Assembly (NCBI RefSeq): GCF_932276165.1
Contig: NC_063987.1
Coordinates: 1,922,001 to 1,986,000 of the forward strand
Source: Plutella xylostella
Taxonomy: Eukaryota; Arthropoda; Insecta; Lepidoptera; Plutellidae
Direction of reading: 5' to 3'
DNA: 64,000 nt
In this document: positions 33,532 to 44,185 of the stretch, piece after piece
Numbering within the stretch: the stretch's first letter is position 1
Layout of the letters: each line of letters starts with the position of its first letter
Program-made: the position numbers and the translations under genes
The notes under the pieces: generated by a model
Databases searched by the model: none
Seen by the model: the letters and a program-made list of their open reading frames with translations, nothing else
What the model was told of the DNA's origin: nothing

Positions 33532-33700
33532 TCTATTCTATTCTCTGTTGGGGTGTAAGTACCTGCACCTGGCTCTCTAGATGTGCTAAATCTAGATAGG
33601 TATGCAGGTTTCCTTCACTGTAAGTGTGATGGTATACATTTTAATTAAATTCAAAGAACACATTGGTACATGTCAGCGCCGGGATTCGAACTGCAGAACG
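33532..33700 (-). repeat. SINE family B, diverged partial copy
   Basis: CTCTATTCTATTCTCTGT, GTACCTGCACCTGGCTCTCT, ATGTGCTAAATCTAGATA and ACATGTCAGCGCCGGGATTC match 20068-20415 in order, with an internal deletion and loss of most of the tRNA-like head. The B box is recognisable (GGGATTCGAACTG in reverse). Confidence 0.75.
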
Positions 33701-33761
33701 CAGTCGCTATTCTCATATTTGACTTAGGTATTTATCATCCTATGGTTCATAGAAAATATTT

Positions 33762-33919
33762 TCAGGATTTTGCGTGTTCTTGTTCTGCTGCTTCTGCAGG
33801 TTCCTGATGAAGAAGTGGGACGGGAGCCTGCCGGGGAGGTGGAACAGGAACCGGGTCTGGTTCTCCCCTTTGTCACATTTGTTCTATATCTTCAGCAGTT
33901 TCAGCGGTATTCAAAATAT
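33762..33919 (-). pseudogene. unidentified worn coding fragment, proline- then glutamate-rich
   Basis: The minus strand reads EPDPVPVPPPRQAPVPLL followed by HQEPAEAAEQEHAKS and a stop. The same frame upstream reads NTAETAEDIEQM and is separated by one in-frame TGA (33873-33875). The composition, GC-rich in AT-rich surroundings, suggests a decayed coding piece, perhaps of a mobile element. I do not recognise the family. Confidence 0.25.
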
Positions 33920-35539
33920 TAAATAATTAGGTTAGGTAATGGAAAATGAAATAACAACTACTATGACAAGATTGACAAGCAAGATTCAGTGTTATTAGAT
34001 TTAAATATTCAAAAAATGTCGATTATAATGAATCGAATAAAGAGAAAAAGAAAATGGTTTACTATGGATAAAAGTCTTCAAGACTTAAATATAATGATAT
34101 TTTATAAACCAAATGTACTAGTTTTGGCACAAATAGTACCAGAAAATGTAATTTATTGATAAATAAAATATCTTTTGTATTTAAGAATGTATCGATATTT
34201 CTATTCGATTACTTTTTTGCTCGGATTTGCTGGTAATATTCCGAGGTCTGGCACCACTGTTGTTACGTTCCGTTCTCTATATGTTTGTTTTTACGTTCCA
34301 TTATCCTTAGATTTAAATATTCTTCATTTATCATTTTTTCTTTTCCCCCGACTTCTAAAAATATTGTAATTACTGAAAATACCTTATCTACACTGTATAA
34401 ATAAATGGTGAAAACATGGTTCTGAAACGCTCCAAAAAAAAGGCGGTACGCCCACTGCCGTTCTCCTTTTGCACTTTACTGTAACTCTGAGATCTAATAG
34501 TGGTTAAGCATTTTTGAAACTGTACTTGGTTACAGTAGTCAAAGATCATAGAGCATTTTTTTTATATTTTATGATGTAAACTTTAGCAGGTCTAATAAAA
34601 TGGCTTTTAATTAATTGTTTAGTATAAAAATTTGTTTAACTTTGAGTCTCAATTCGAAGAAGAACATAAAAAGCACCTTACCTACCAAATACACTACTGC
34701 CTTATGTATTATACAATATTACTCGAAAATTGCTCAGCAAGGTGAGTGTCAGATTCACAGACCATTTATTCGCCACGACTCGCTTGTTTCTCGCGACCGT
34801 CACTTGTTCTGGAGGACGATTTGTCAAAACTCGCGCGTCACATCCTGAACTGATTTATGAGTCGGAACCCAATCCTTATAATGGATAAATATTGTATTAC
34901 TTTTTTGTTCTTCTTGAAGAACCGGGTGAGTATGATTTTGAGGGTTGCAAGAACTTTTTTTTAGGTGAAATTGTTAAAAGTATTGTGAATCACATTAAAT
35001 ATATATTTATTTTATTTGTAACTATATAATTGTTTAAATTTAATACAATCCTTCCAATTTTAGAGCATTTATAAGGTTATTATGTATTCGTAGCGCGTAG
35101 GCTTCCGTAGCAAACAGCGTAGCATGGCGTAGCACGGCGCAGCACATAACTATAATCAGAATTGGTAAAGCATTCAATAGTTATGGGCAGATTTCTTCTG
35201 TTTCAGGTTAAGAAATACTAAAGCCTAATATTTTTACAAAACCAACTCTATGAGTATAAATAATTTCCGTATTCTTTATTTCCAGGACAGACAGTCACCC
35301 TACTGCCAGTAAGTCGAGCACACTTGTCATTCAGTAAATTGAACTGTCGGTCGCACATCATCACTCATCTCGGCTGCAGTGACGGAATGTAGATTTGCTA
35401 CTTACGCAATCTAGCCGAGTGATTATTATTATCACTATTTATTACATACATCAATCTTTACCAGTGTGTGTATAAATATTGTATTATTTTTTCGATATCT
35501 CCAGCTATTTAAAATGGATGCAATCCTTTTAGATACACA
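33920..35539. other. intergenic, no supported gene
   Basis: Includes a stretch at about 35092-35145 with several GTAGC / CGTAGCA repeats, echoed in reverse at 11405-11475. Nothing else was recognised. Confidence 0.35.
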
Positions 35540-35554
35540 TCTCCCAGATAACCC

Positions 35555-36895
35555 ATGTATGACAGGCCCATTACCATATTATCTTGCATAGATAAAATTG
35601 TGGAAAAGGCAGTCTGTAAACAAATGCAAGAGTTTTATGGTAAGCATGACGTACTGACTAAACTACAATACGGCTTCCAACCTAACAAAAGTTGCACTCA
35701 GCTACTGTCGGACTTCACAGATAGCGTAAATGCCCACCTTAACGATAAAAAACACGTTTTTGCGCTGTTCATAGATTATTCAAAGGCGTTTGATGTCCTG
35801 GATCATAAAAAACTATCACAAAAGCTCCACGCTAGTGGCATCAGGGGCCCACTGCTTAAGTGGTGCGATAGTTATGTCGCGAATAGGTGTAGCTATGTAA
35901 AAATTTGCAACTCACTAAGTAAACGAAGCGTGGCGACCCATGGTACAGCACAGGGTTCGGTAATCGGACCCCTTCACTTCCTCGTGTATGTCAACGACCT
36001 AGTTAATGTCCTGAAGCACTGCCAGGTATATCAATTTGCCGATGACACATGCATCATATCAGCTGATCGTAATGTCAAGGATGCAATATCAAAATTACAA
36101 AAAGACTTTGACAGGCTGTGTATGTGGTCTCACGATTCTGGACTTGTCCTCAACGCACAAAAGACTAAAATGGTTCACATACACTCACCTCACATTAAAA
36201 ACGACCAACTCATCGAACTGAAAGCACATAGTCACAGCTGCCTACATTTGAGGACTCAAAGCTGCAAGTGTGAGTCAATAGAGCTAGTCAAGAGCCAGAG
36301 ATACCTCGGCCTCGTGATTGATGAGCACTTCAGCTGGGGTCCCCACATTGATGGAGTCAATAACAGACTACGGGCAATACTAGCCAAAATATACATCATC
36401 CGCAATAGGTTAACCTTCCACACATTGATGACATTGTACAAGGCATTAGTTGAACCAGTGGTAGATTATGGACTTAGTAGCTACGGACGCACGTTCAAGT
36501 CATACCTCGAGCCCCTATTAAACCTGCAGACTAGAATCATCAAAAACATAGTTGGCCCTAAAATTAAAAATAAGTTCAGAGAAAACTGCAACGGCCTATT
36601 CAAGCACTGTGGTGTTCTGCCCGTGGACTTAAAATTTAAATACGTGCTTCTCAAAGAACAATTTTTTAACCAGGAAATCCAAAAGCCCATATCCCACAAA
36701 ATCTTTACTCGAAAAATTGCCAATAACTTTCTCAAAATACCCAAACACAACAATTACTATGGAAAACGCATAGCTGCGCAGCAAGTACCTATCATAATAA
36801 ATAGTATTCCAAACGAAATCCGGAAAAAAATTACTCCCTTAAATATAAAAATAAAGTTAAAAGAGTTTTTCCTACAATCATTAGAAAATAATTAG
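35555..36895 (+). CDS. 5'-truncated non-LTR retrotransposon reverse transcriptase (FADD)
   Basis: An uninterrupted 446-codon frame encodes a LINE reverse transcriptase plus its C-terminal region. RPITILSCIDKIVEK (4-18) is finger motif 1, FIDYSKAFD (72-80) supplies the first catalytic Asp (Asp74), HGTAQGSVIGP (129-139) is motif B, FADDT (161-165) is the catalytic pair, and SQRYLGLVIDEHFSW follows. The C-terminal third (LYKALVEPVVDYGLSSYG) looks like that of CR1/L2- or jockey-like elements. No endonuclease remains: a stop lies immediately before the ATG, and homology begins at its second residue. The lack of any stop or frameshift over 1.3 kb suggests recent insertion. A 3' UTR and an (AATA)n tail follow to 37284. 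Confidence 0.88.
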   Translation: MYDRPITILSCIDKIVEKAVCKQMQEFYGKHDVLTKLQYGFQPNKSCTQLLSDFTDSVNAHLNDKKHVFALFIDYSKAFDVLDHKKLSQKLHASGIRGPLLKWCDSYVANRCSYVKICNSLSKRSVATHGTAQGSVIGPLHFLVYVNDLVNVLKHCQVYQFADDTCIISADRNVKDAISKLQKDFDRLCMWSHDSGLVLNAQKTKMVHIHSPHIKNDQLIELKAHSHSCLHLRTQSCKCESIELVKSQRYLGLVIDEHFSWGPHIDGVNNRLRAILAKIYIIRNRLTFHTLMTLYKALVEPVVDYGLSSYGRTFKSYLEPLLNLQTRIIKNIVGPKIKNKFRENCNGLFKHCGVLPVDLKFKYVLLKEQFFNQEIQKPISHKIFTRKIANNFLKIPKHNNYYGKRIAAQQVPIIINSIPNEIRKKITPLNIKIKLKEFFLQSLENN

Positions 36896-37284
36896 CACCC
36901 TGTATATGTCGTCAATGTGATAAATTTTACAATGTCGGTAGTTTCTTTAGTGTGATCGCCCGTCCTGCAAGTGTAATTAAAAACCACTCTTATTACTATT
37001 CTATCAAGAGCTATGAAGAAATGAATAGTGTTATCTGCCGGCCGGCACGGTCTCGCTCGCTGTATTTTTTTGTGATCGTATGTTAATGTGCTAGAATATT
37101 TTTGCTTATATGGCTTATACCTACTTATATTGTATGACTACGTTAATCATTACTTAAAAATAACTTGTATGGTAGATTAAAATCGCATCACACACAAACC
37201 TTTGAAGGCTTATGTGGTGTTGTATACTGTTAATTATATGTACCAATATGTGTTTGTTAATAAATAAATAAATAAATAAATAAA
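36896..37284 (+). repeat. 3' UTR and (AATA)n tail of the 35.5-kb retrotransposon
   Basis: Non-coding sequence after the stop ends in GTTAATAAATAAATAAATAA, a tetranucleotide tail (37258-37284) of the kind left by some LINE clades in place of poly(A). No target duplication was recognised. Confidence 0.75.
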
Positions 37285-37667
37285 ATTAATAACATAAGTA
37301 CAGATAAAACCAATCTAAATGTACACATGTCTATCACGAACTGTCAATGACAATAGTTAATTAGGCTGCCGGTAATCCTGCTATAATTAAGTAGGAATTG
37401 TCAGTGCCGGCAATTAGTTCAGATACAGTAATTTCAGTATTGACAAAACCTGATTTAATCTATGATTGGCATTACAAGACCGTGTTATTGACCAGTTGAG
37501 ATATAATTATGGCTTGTTAATTAGCTCTTAGATTTAGTTTACATGTATGATGTTAATAATGAATATTGAGGGACGATTGTGTAAGGTAAGCTACTGTTGT
37601 TCGGGCTAAGCGTTGGTTGATTGAGGAATTTCTATAAAAAAGTTTTGGAATGGCTGAATTACATTAA
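37285..37667. other. intergenic, nothing recognised
   Basis: No gene or repeat that I can support. Confidence 0.35.
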
Positions 37668-37680
37668 AGAGAAAAATATA

Positions 37681-37942
37681 CGACCGAATGGCGTAATGGT
37701 TAGTGACCCTGACTACTGAGCCGAAGGTCCCGGGTTCGATTCCCGGCTGGGGCAGATATTTGTTTAAACACAGATATTTGTTCTCGGGTCTTGGATGTTT
37801 TCCCCTAAAATGGCAATAGGCCCGCCCCCTATTATATTGGGACTAACAGAACACTCTGGCGAAAAGTGGGTGCAGCAATGCACCTCTGCCTACCCCGCAA
37901 GGGAGTACATTAGTACAAGGCGTGAGTGTGTGTGTGTGTGAG
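37681..37942 (+). mobile_element. SINE family A, full-length, 13-bp target duplication
   Basis: It runs from CGACCGAATGGCGTAATGG, through the B box GGTTCGATTCCC and the common body, to GGCGTGAGTG and (GT)n. AGAGAAAAATATA flanks both ends (37668-37680 and 37943-37955). Little divergence from the 6.8- and 59.8-kb copies suggests young insertions. Confidence 0.93.
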
Positions 37943-37955
37943 AGAGAAAAATATA

Positions 37956-38808
37956 TTGATTTTACACTCTGACAATACTACAAAATGATATTGGAAATTG
38001 TACATTACAAAAAAAGAGCAACGAAAATGGTTGCTGTTCCGAGCGTCCAAAAACACCCGCTTTTTTCATTTCCTTTACTAAATTTTATTAGAGACTAAGC
38101 CAGATCTCTTTTATTTTTCATAATTTGATCCCTGCTCTTTTCTAACCGCCAAAGAAATGTACGGAGCCAGTAAATTAATATGTTTTCCTACGAGTATTCC
38201 TTTTAACTTTAATTGTTTTTTTTGCATTTAACTCTTAATATCAAAACAAACATCCGCATAGCAATATTTCAATAGTAAACCCATTTTATATTTTGTCACA
38301 ATTCCATACCAATTCATCACAACGCCAATTATTTATCCAATCACAATATTTCAATCACCCATTTAACACCTTCCGCGCCTACCAATCACCCTGATTGTTT
38401 TCATTGCACTTAAAATGCAACACTCTGTATACATCCCTAGAGGAACACGTGATGTGTTTGTCACCAAATTCCCTTAATCTAAGTGCTACCCTATTAACAT
38501 GTTAATTCATTATTCAAACTGGACAATTGGACATTGGAGTGACCAACAATGGCGCTTTCACCCTATGCTTCGCCGATGTCCAGCAACAAAAGTATACTAA
38601 CTAAATACATTTAATATGCAGATTGGAGTCTATTATTTTAAGTTAATCTTAGCTAAGTGATAATGGAGTTACAACGGTTCATTGTGAAAGGGAAATTGAT
38701 TAAGTCGATTAAATTTAATGACTTGGATTAGTGAAGAATAGATGTCCTCACATCGAGGAATGGACGGTATTGCGAGTATGTTAAGATCTAGAGCACCTAG
38801 ATTAAGGG
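37956..38808. other. intergenic, nothing recognised
   Basis: No gene or repeat that I can support. Confidence 0.35.
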
Positions 38809-38856
38809 TGACTTGCACCAAACTTTTAATTTCGTTCAAATGTTTGGTGCAAGTCA
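38809..38856. repeat. perfect 15-bp inverted repeat (mini foldback)
   Basis: TGACTTGCACCAAAC and GTTTGGTGCAAGTCA are exact complements around 18 bases. AGATT and AATCT just outside extend the symmetry loosely. It probably represents a deleted MITE. Confidence 0.75.
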
Positions 38857-38859
38857 ATC

Positions 38860-39370
38860 TAAATTCTAAATGTATTTGGTGGTGAAAGGTTTGTAATTTA
38901 GCTAATAAAATGCCTAAGTGCTACGTAATATGCATATCGATATAATATTGAACAACTACTCTAACAATCACCAACATTAAAGAATTTCGTAATCCATTGT
39001 ATTAAATAAGTGTTAAGTAGACACACATACATATTTATATTATACACAATGTGAATTAGCCGACTACTTAACACTTATTTGATATAATTCACTCATCACC
39101 AAAGCATAAAAACCATGAGACCTGCAAGAACCGTAAAAAGCCGAAAATTGCGGAATTAAATTCACATCTTAACCCTTGAAAGCGCGTTGAGTTTAACGAG
39201 AACTTTATCGCTCGGAAGAGGCGCATTGGGCTCCGAGTGTCAACCCTTCGCCTATTCATAGGGAAATCTGTGAGGAAACACAAAAGCGGGAAAAATATCT
39301 CGATGTCCGCCGCAGAACCCTTCTGAATGACCGGTTCCGCCGTCAAATTGTTGGGGTTCCGCTGGCTCTG
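38860..39370. other. intergenic; GC-richer patch without identity
   Basis: 39165-39360 is GC-richer and open for about 85 codons on the minus strand, but has no recognisable motif. Confidence 0.3.
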
Positions 39371-39515
39371 ATATCAAAGTTACGGATGTCAAAGTCAAAG
39401 TCAAATGTTTTTCAAATGTTTAAATGTTCAAATGTCATCGTATTTATATAAAATTTTCTGATGAACGTTCTTCTTCTTTTCTCCGTTCGGATAAAGGGTA
39501 ATTTGAGAAATAAAT
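39371..39515 (-). repeat. retroelement 3' end with GTCAAA-repeat tail
   Basis: This is the reverse complement of the element end at 11700-11838. TTTATCCGAACGGAGAA, ACGTTCATCAGAAAATTTTA and a (TTTGAC)n tail are shared. The tail here is longer and degenerate, running through AAATGTTTAAATGTT repeats. Confidence 0.7.
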
Positions 39516-41059
39516 TTTGTATGTGTTTCAAAATAAAAATAGCTTGTTTTCACCTACGTTTGTTAACCGTTTGCTTTTCACAGATGTTGTGTAGGTATAA
39601 TAAGTACATAATGCAACGTTTAATTAATTACATTCATTCATCGCTATAGGTGAGTATAGTAATAGTAAAACTTTGTAATTAAACCGTGATAAATGTGGAC
39701 ATGTTCAATCAAGTAAAAAAAAAAACCTTTGCGGAACCCGGGCCATTTCCGGACTACTCTCGATAAAAGGGTTATTCTGTTTTTATTTTCTATTGAATAA
39801 TATTTCAGAAGCAACTCGTATACATAATTTAGGGTACAGTAACAAGTGTTGGTGCTTTTTACGATATTTCCCTATTTTTGTGTTATTTATTGTGGTATTT
39901 TGACCAATAAATCGTTTAGGCTACATTAGCGATTCGTACCGTTTCAAATGCATTTGACCCTTTCTAAGTACCTATTACTTACAGTGCAAGGAATATTTAT
40001 AGGGGCAACGAGTGTTTATTGTCCGAAAAGATTAATGTAACACAGTAGTATTGACATTCAATAATAATAATCCCTGTCAAATATCGACGATTACTTTGTA
40101 AAAAAATATGATCAACCTACTCAAATAAACAGAAACACGAAAAAACCCTCAACGGTTTCCTAAATATTTGGTAACCTGTCTAGATTTCAAAAATATAAGC
40201 AATGAAATTTTTCAATAATAATTTATTTATCTATGCTTGATTTATCTATTCAGTTTAAGTTTCTAATAATGAATTCTTTATTAAATTTAGATGTATTATA
40301 AAAGATGGCGTATTTTTCTTATTTCCCACCATCAGATTAATGTTGCCAGCTAACGACACTCGGCGCCTTATTCTGAGTTGAACATAAATCATGTTTGTAG
40401 ACGGAAGTGACGTCATGCATCGCACCTCGAAAGTAATTAATGAGCTTGTAGATGGCTGCTTCAAGGTTTTAGCAGCTCATTTTAAGATGATATATATAAT
40501 AATTATGTATTTACCATTTGTGTATTTACTTATTCTTCCAAATTAATTTTTCCGTACTCCGCATAATGGTTTTAATTGGCTCAGTTTACTCAAATATGTA
40601 GTAGCCATAATGATCGATAAAGATACTTCGATCGTGTATTATCATTAAAAAGAACCCTGTGATCTCTTTAAAGAAAACCCGTGATTTTCACGAAAACTTT
40701 ATTTTTCCCTCCATTTATTTCACATAACCTCAAAACACCGGGCCACTGATACCTCAACTCGTAAATCCCCGAACGTCACCGAGCGATACAGGGTGTACAT
40801 TTTTCAGGCAGCACCAGGCAGACATCAAATAAATGTCCGAAAGGAAACACATTTCTCAGAGGAGACGATATCGATGCCCCCGCTATGTGCTTAGTCACTG
40901 AAAACGATATTTTAAACCGTATGAGTTTTCGGTTTTATTCCGACATTACTCACAGATTTATCTAGTTTTATTGGTGTTCATTTTTCGGTTGGATTTTGCT
41001 GTTTGTCTTCGAATTCGTACTATTTTGGTACACTTTTAATGTAATAGGATAAGTAATAA
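39516..41059. other. intergenic, nothing recognised
   Basis: No gene, RNA or repeat that I can support. Confidence 0.35.
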
Positions 41060-41170
41060 TATAAACGATGTCAAAAGGGTATGTTAAGCTGAAAAGTAAA
41101 TCTATAGGTCATTCAGAGCATTAATTGTTCTACGAGTTCAGAAAATTCTATAAAATCTTGCTGCTCTAGA
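41060..41170 (+). repeat. diverged copy of the repeat at 52688-52905
   Basis: GTCAAAAGGGTATGTTAAGC, TAGGTCATTCAGAGC and TGTTCTACGAG follow in the same order and spacing as the left half of the 52.7-kb repeat. The right half is lost. Confidence 0.5.
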
Positions 41171-42211
41171 AATCTTGTTAATCACTGTACTATACTTAAA
41201 ACTTTCATATTACAATAGTAGTTATTTTAAAGTAGGTATTTTTTAACGGAATTGTCTGATAAAAATATCTTTTATGAACGTCTTGTACTTATCTTTAAAA
41301 AATGCAGCCATTAAACAATACACTCAAATACACCTTTGTTTCAGTGTACCTAATATATTAAGACACACTAGATAAGAAAATTCACAATACCAAACAAACA
41401 AGCTTACACTCTCATGCCATCTCTTAACTTGCCAACATGCACTCGCGAACATGACATAACAAATACCTCACATTAGTCGGCTCTGACTAAAATACTGCAT
41501 TCTGCATGCTCTTATCGTCATGAAAGCGATCGTCAGACTGTGAAATGTACTCGAATTTGTCACCTAAGTCGCCAGTCTTTGCGGATCGTGAGGAAATGCT
41601 AACCTTTTATTTGCTAAAACTTATTTTAGAGAGTTTTTAAATGTATAATTTAGGATAACGCTGATTATAATGTCGAATGAACTAGGTTCGATTCCCGGCC
41701 AAGGTAAACACCCTTCTTGATCCCAGATCCTAGGTAAGTAAGTGTTATAATAATATGTTTTAACTTAAAAAAGTACTTTGCTTAGTTTCTTACTATTAAA
41801 ATCTTTTGTTTTCCAATAATCTACTAATGCTTAACCTGTTAGGTATCTAATTTTTACTATCAGCTGAACAGAACAACACAAAAACCAATTACAAACTCTG
41901 ATTCGCAAGCAAACCTTTCCCTTTGACCTCATACGGACTGCTCACAACACATCATTAATCCTGGCTCTATGTGACATTTAATTACCTAAAACACCATATA
42001 TTAGGCATTCTTCCGTCGTTCCCTCTGAGGAAGTGAGGACACGATTCGTAATTAATATTGTCTCAGTTATTGCTTCACGCCTTAGATTTTATTGCTTTCT
42101 GCTGCGCGTTTGATGACTGTCTTCGTATACATGTACATTATTATCGAGGGAAAGACGTGTAGTGAGCTTACAGTCTACTCATACTCAGACATAACTGTTC
42201 AGTACGGGGTT
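41171..42211. other. intergenic; possible SINE scrap
   Basis: GGTTCGATTCCCGGCC at 41687-41702 is a B-box-like remnant of a tRNA-derived SINE without a recognisable A box or body. Nothing else was recognised. Confidence 0.35.
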
Positions 42212-42356
42212 ACCACCGTCGAACATTAGCAATTAACCATCCTTAAACATCGTCGCCCGCTTATCAGATCTGACGTAACTATAGTATGGATCTGGCAGAT
42301 GTTTTACATGCCAGCGACGCTGCTTATGGATTGTTAATTGCTATGAGTGGTCCGAT
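42212..42356. mobile_element. foldback element, about 145 bp
   Basis: CATTAGCAATTAACCATCC on the left pairs with GGATTGTTAATTGCTATG on the right, and GACG.TGCTTAT inside them also pairs, giving imperfect arms of about 40 bases. MITE-like, with no coding sequence. Confidence 0.6.
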
Positions 42357-42940
42357 AGTTTTAAAAAAAATGAAAGGTTCAGTTGCTTACAAACGATGCA
42401 GCGCCCTTAGTGGTACTCGTATGATACATAAATAGAGAATACTTATCATTGAACGGAGCGGAAACTTAGTTTGCTCTGTCTAGGCTAAAGAACATTACTT
42501 GTACCACAGACTTGAGACTTATCTAGTCTGTGACTTGTACTCTAAGCCAAAAAATATACTAAAAACATAATGAGAAAACTCTGAAAGAAATGCTGGACTG
42601 GTGATATTTGCTAAATTGTAGATACCTCGCTTGGCTAAATTGAATGTAGGTATTACGTTTTATCCTATATTCTATCTAATTTACTCATTTACTTCTTAAA
42701 ATTTAATGGCCAGGGCAATATTAATCTAATAAATATTCTGCATTCGGCACATCCTACGTGGCCTACTTTGTATTTAATGCTCACACGTGGTTTATTAAAT
42801 CATAACTATAACAGCAAACAACAGTAATCCGCCCATAGCCTACAAAATCTACAAATCCCAATAAAATTTAATTCACCGTGACAACAAACACAATATTCAT
42901 TAAAGTCATCACTAAATCATGTATTACTGCTGCCATGTCG
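42357..42940. other. intergenic, nothing recognised
   Basis: No gene or repeat that I can support. Confidence 0.35.
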
Positions 42941-42952
42941 CGAAAATGTCTT

Positions 42953-43058
42953 AAGATGGCAACACTAGAAGGGCCAAGGAGGTCCGCAATTAATAATTAT
43001 TGCACCTTCTTCCGGCTACTTCCGGTTCCGGGGCACTTCCGGTGGCGGAGGCGGGAAA
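42953..43058. promoter_or_regulatory. promoter-like cluster: YY1-like, ETS-like and E2F-like sites
   Basis: A GC-rich patch holds AAGATGGC (42953-42960), three complete TTCCGG cores (about 43010, 43019, 43037) with a fourth overlapping, and GGCGGGAAA (43050-43058). These fit metazoan YY1, ETS and E2F sites, a combination usual in housekeeping promoters. No gene was recognised on either side, so it could be an unrecognised non-coding promoter or a repeat. Confidence 0.3.
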
Positions 43059-43099
43059 GACAAAAGAGCGGGAGCAAATGTTTAGAAAGTTTCTAGAAA

Positions 43100-44074
43100 T
43101 TGTTGATTTGTAGGTGTCGTTTGTTGAGTGCGTTTTGAAGCGTATGGAAATAAAGATTATGACTACTCAAACTTAAGAAATCCAATTTATAGAATTAAAT
43201 AAATTTACTCCGATTATGCTTTTATTTATCATGTAAATAGGTTATTATAATGTACAAGCTTTGATTTTTTTACAAATGTTGGCGACTGCCCATCATTGTT
43301 TTGAGATCTTTTATGTTTTTTTACTTATAATATTGACATTTTGTATGTATGGTTTTTTACGTTTGTTATTTTTTGACACTACTCATACTCATTAATATAC
43401 GAATTATTGAAGCAACCAGCGGTTTCCATTTCCTCAAATAAATACCTATAGGAAGCCGTTCAGTAATTAACAACAAACATACGTCATACATACTTACACA
43501 GTTATAAATATTTCCTCTTTATAATATTGATATATAAGTATGTATGTAGATTGTAGATACACATTGAGCAACCCATAAACGAAGATAATATGTAAATCTC
43601 AAGCCTCCTTCCTGCTTACAAGCGATCGCAACAAATCGGGCTTTCAACCCTTAATTTATTCTTTCATTGCGTCTTATTATTTGCAAATGGTCTATTTGTC
43701 GGGACTTAACCCTTCGGCGCAGATGGGGTCTCGTAGACCCGCGGATTATGTCTTCTGCGAGTAACCGTCAAACGACATCGTTTGCTTTAAACGTCCGAAA
43801 TTTATTGAATCGGGCATTGACAGATATTGCCGGAGGCCGCATAAAATGTAAGTAGGAGATTACGGGTTAAACAGTCTTCGCAACTGGGACGCAGGTTTCA
43901 ATTCATTTGGGTCTCGCGGGATTATGCGTGGTCGTTTTAGGGTTATTTTGTGTGTGGAGGTGTGCTTATTCGAAATCGTTTAGCAGCTGCAGATTTTATA
44001 TAGGTATGTTTTAAAGAGAATGAAGGCTAATTATTAATAACGCTCATTTATGGATGTTAGTCAAATAACTAGAT
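43100..44074. other. intergenic, no supported gene
   Basis: A GC-richer open stretch (43667-43855, 62 codons) has no recognisable motif. Confidence 0.3.
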
Positions 44075-44185
44075 ATGTTTTAATGATAAGACCGCCTTTT
44101 TGTACCTATGTGTTTGTATATAAGCTTTATAAAATCTGTTCTTGTGTACAAATAAAGAATATTCTATCCATCTATCTATCTAATG
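44075..44185 (+). repeat. retroelement 3' end with (ATCT)n tail
   Basis: AATGATAAGACCGCCTTTTT ... TTGTGTACAAATAAAGAATA, followed by CTATCCATCTATCTATCTA, is the same 3' end seen at 31920-32045 and, diverged, at the EcKL 3' UTR. Confidence 0.65.

Noticed and set aside
35280..35310. possible micro-exon with good splice signals (TTTATTTCCAG ... CCAGTAAGT)
   Set aside because: Only 23 bases, no partner exons found, and such matches are expected by chance in 64 kb.
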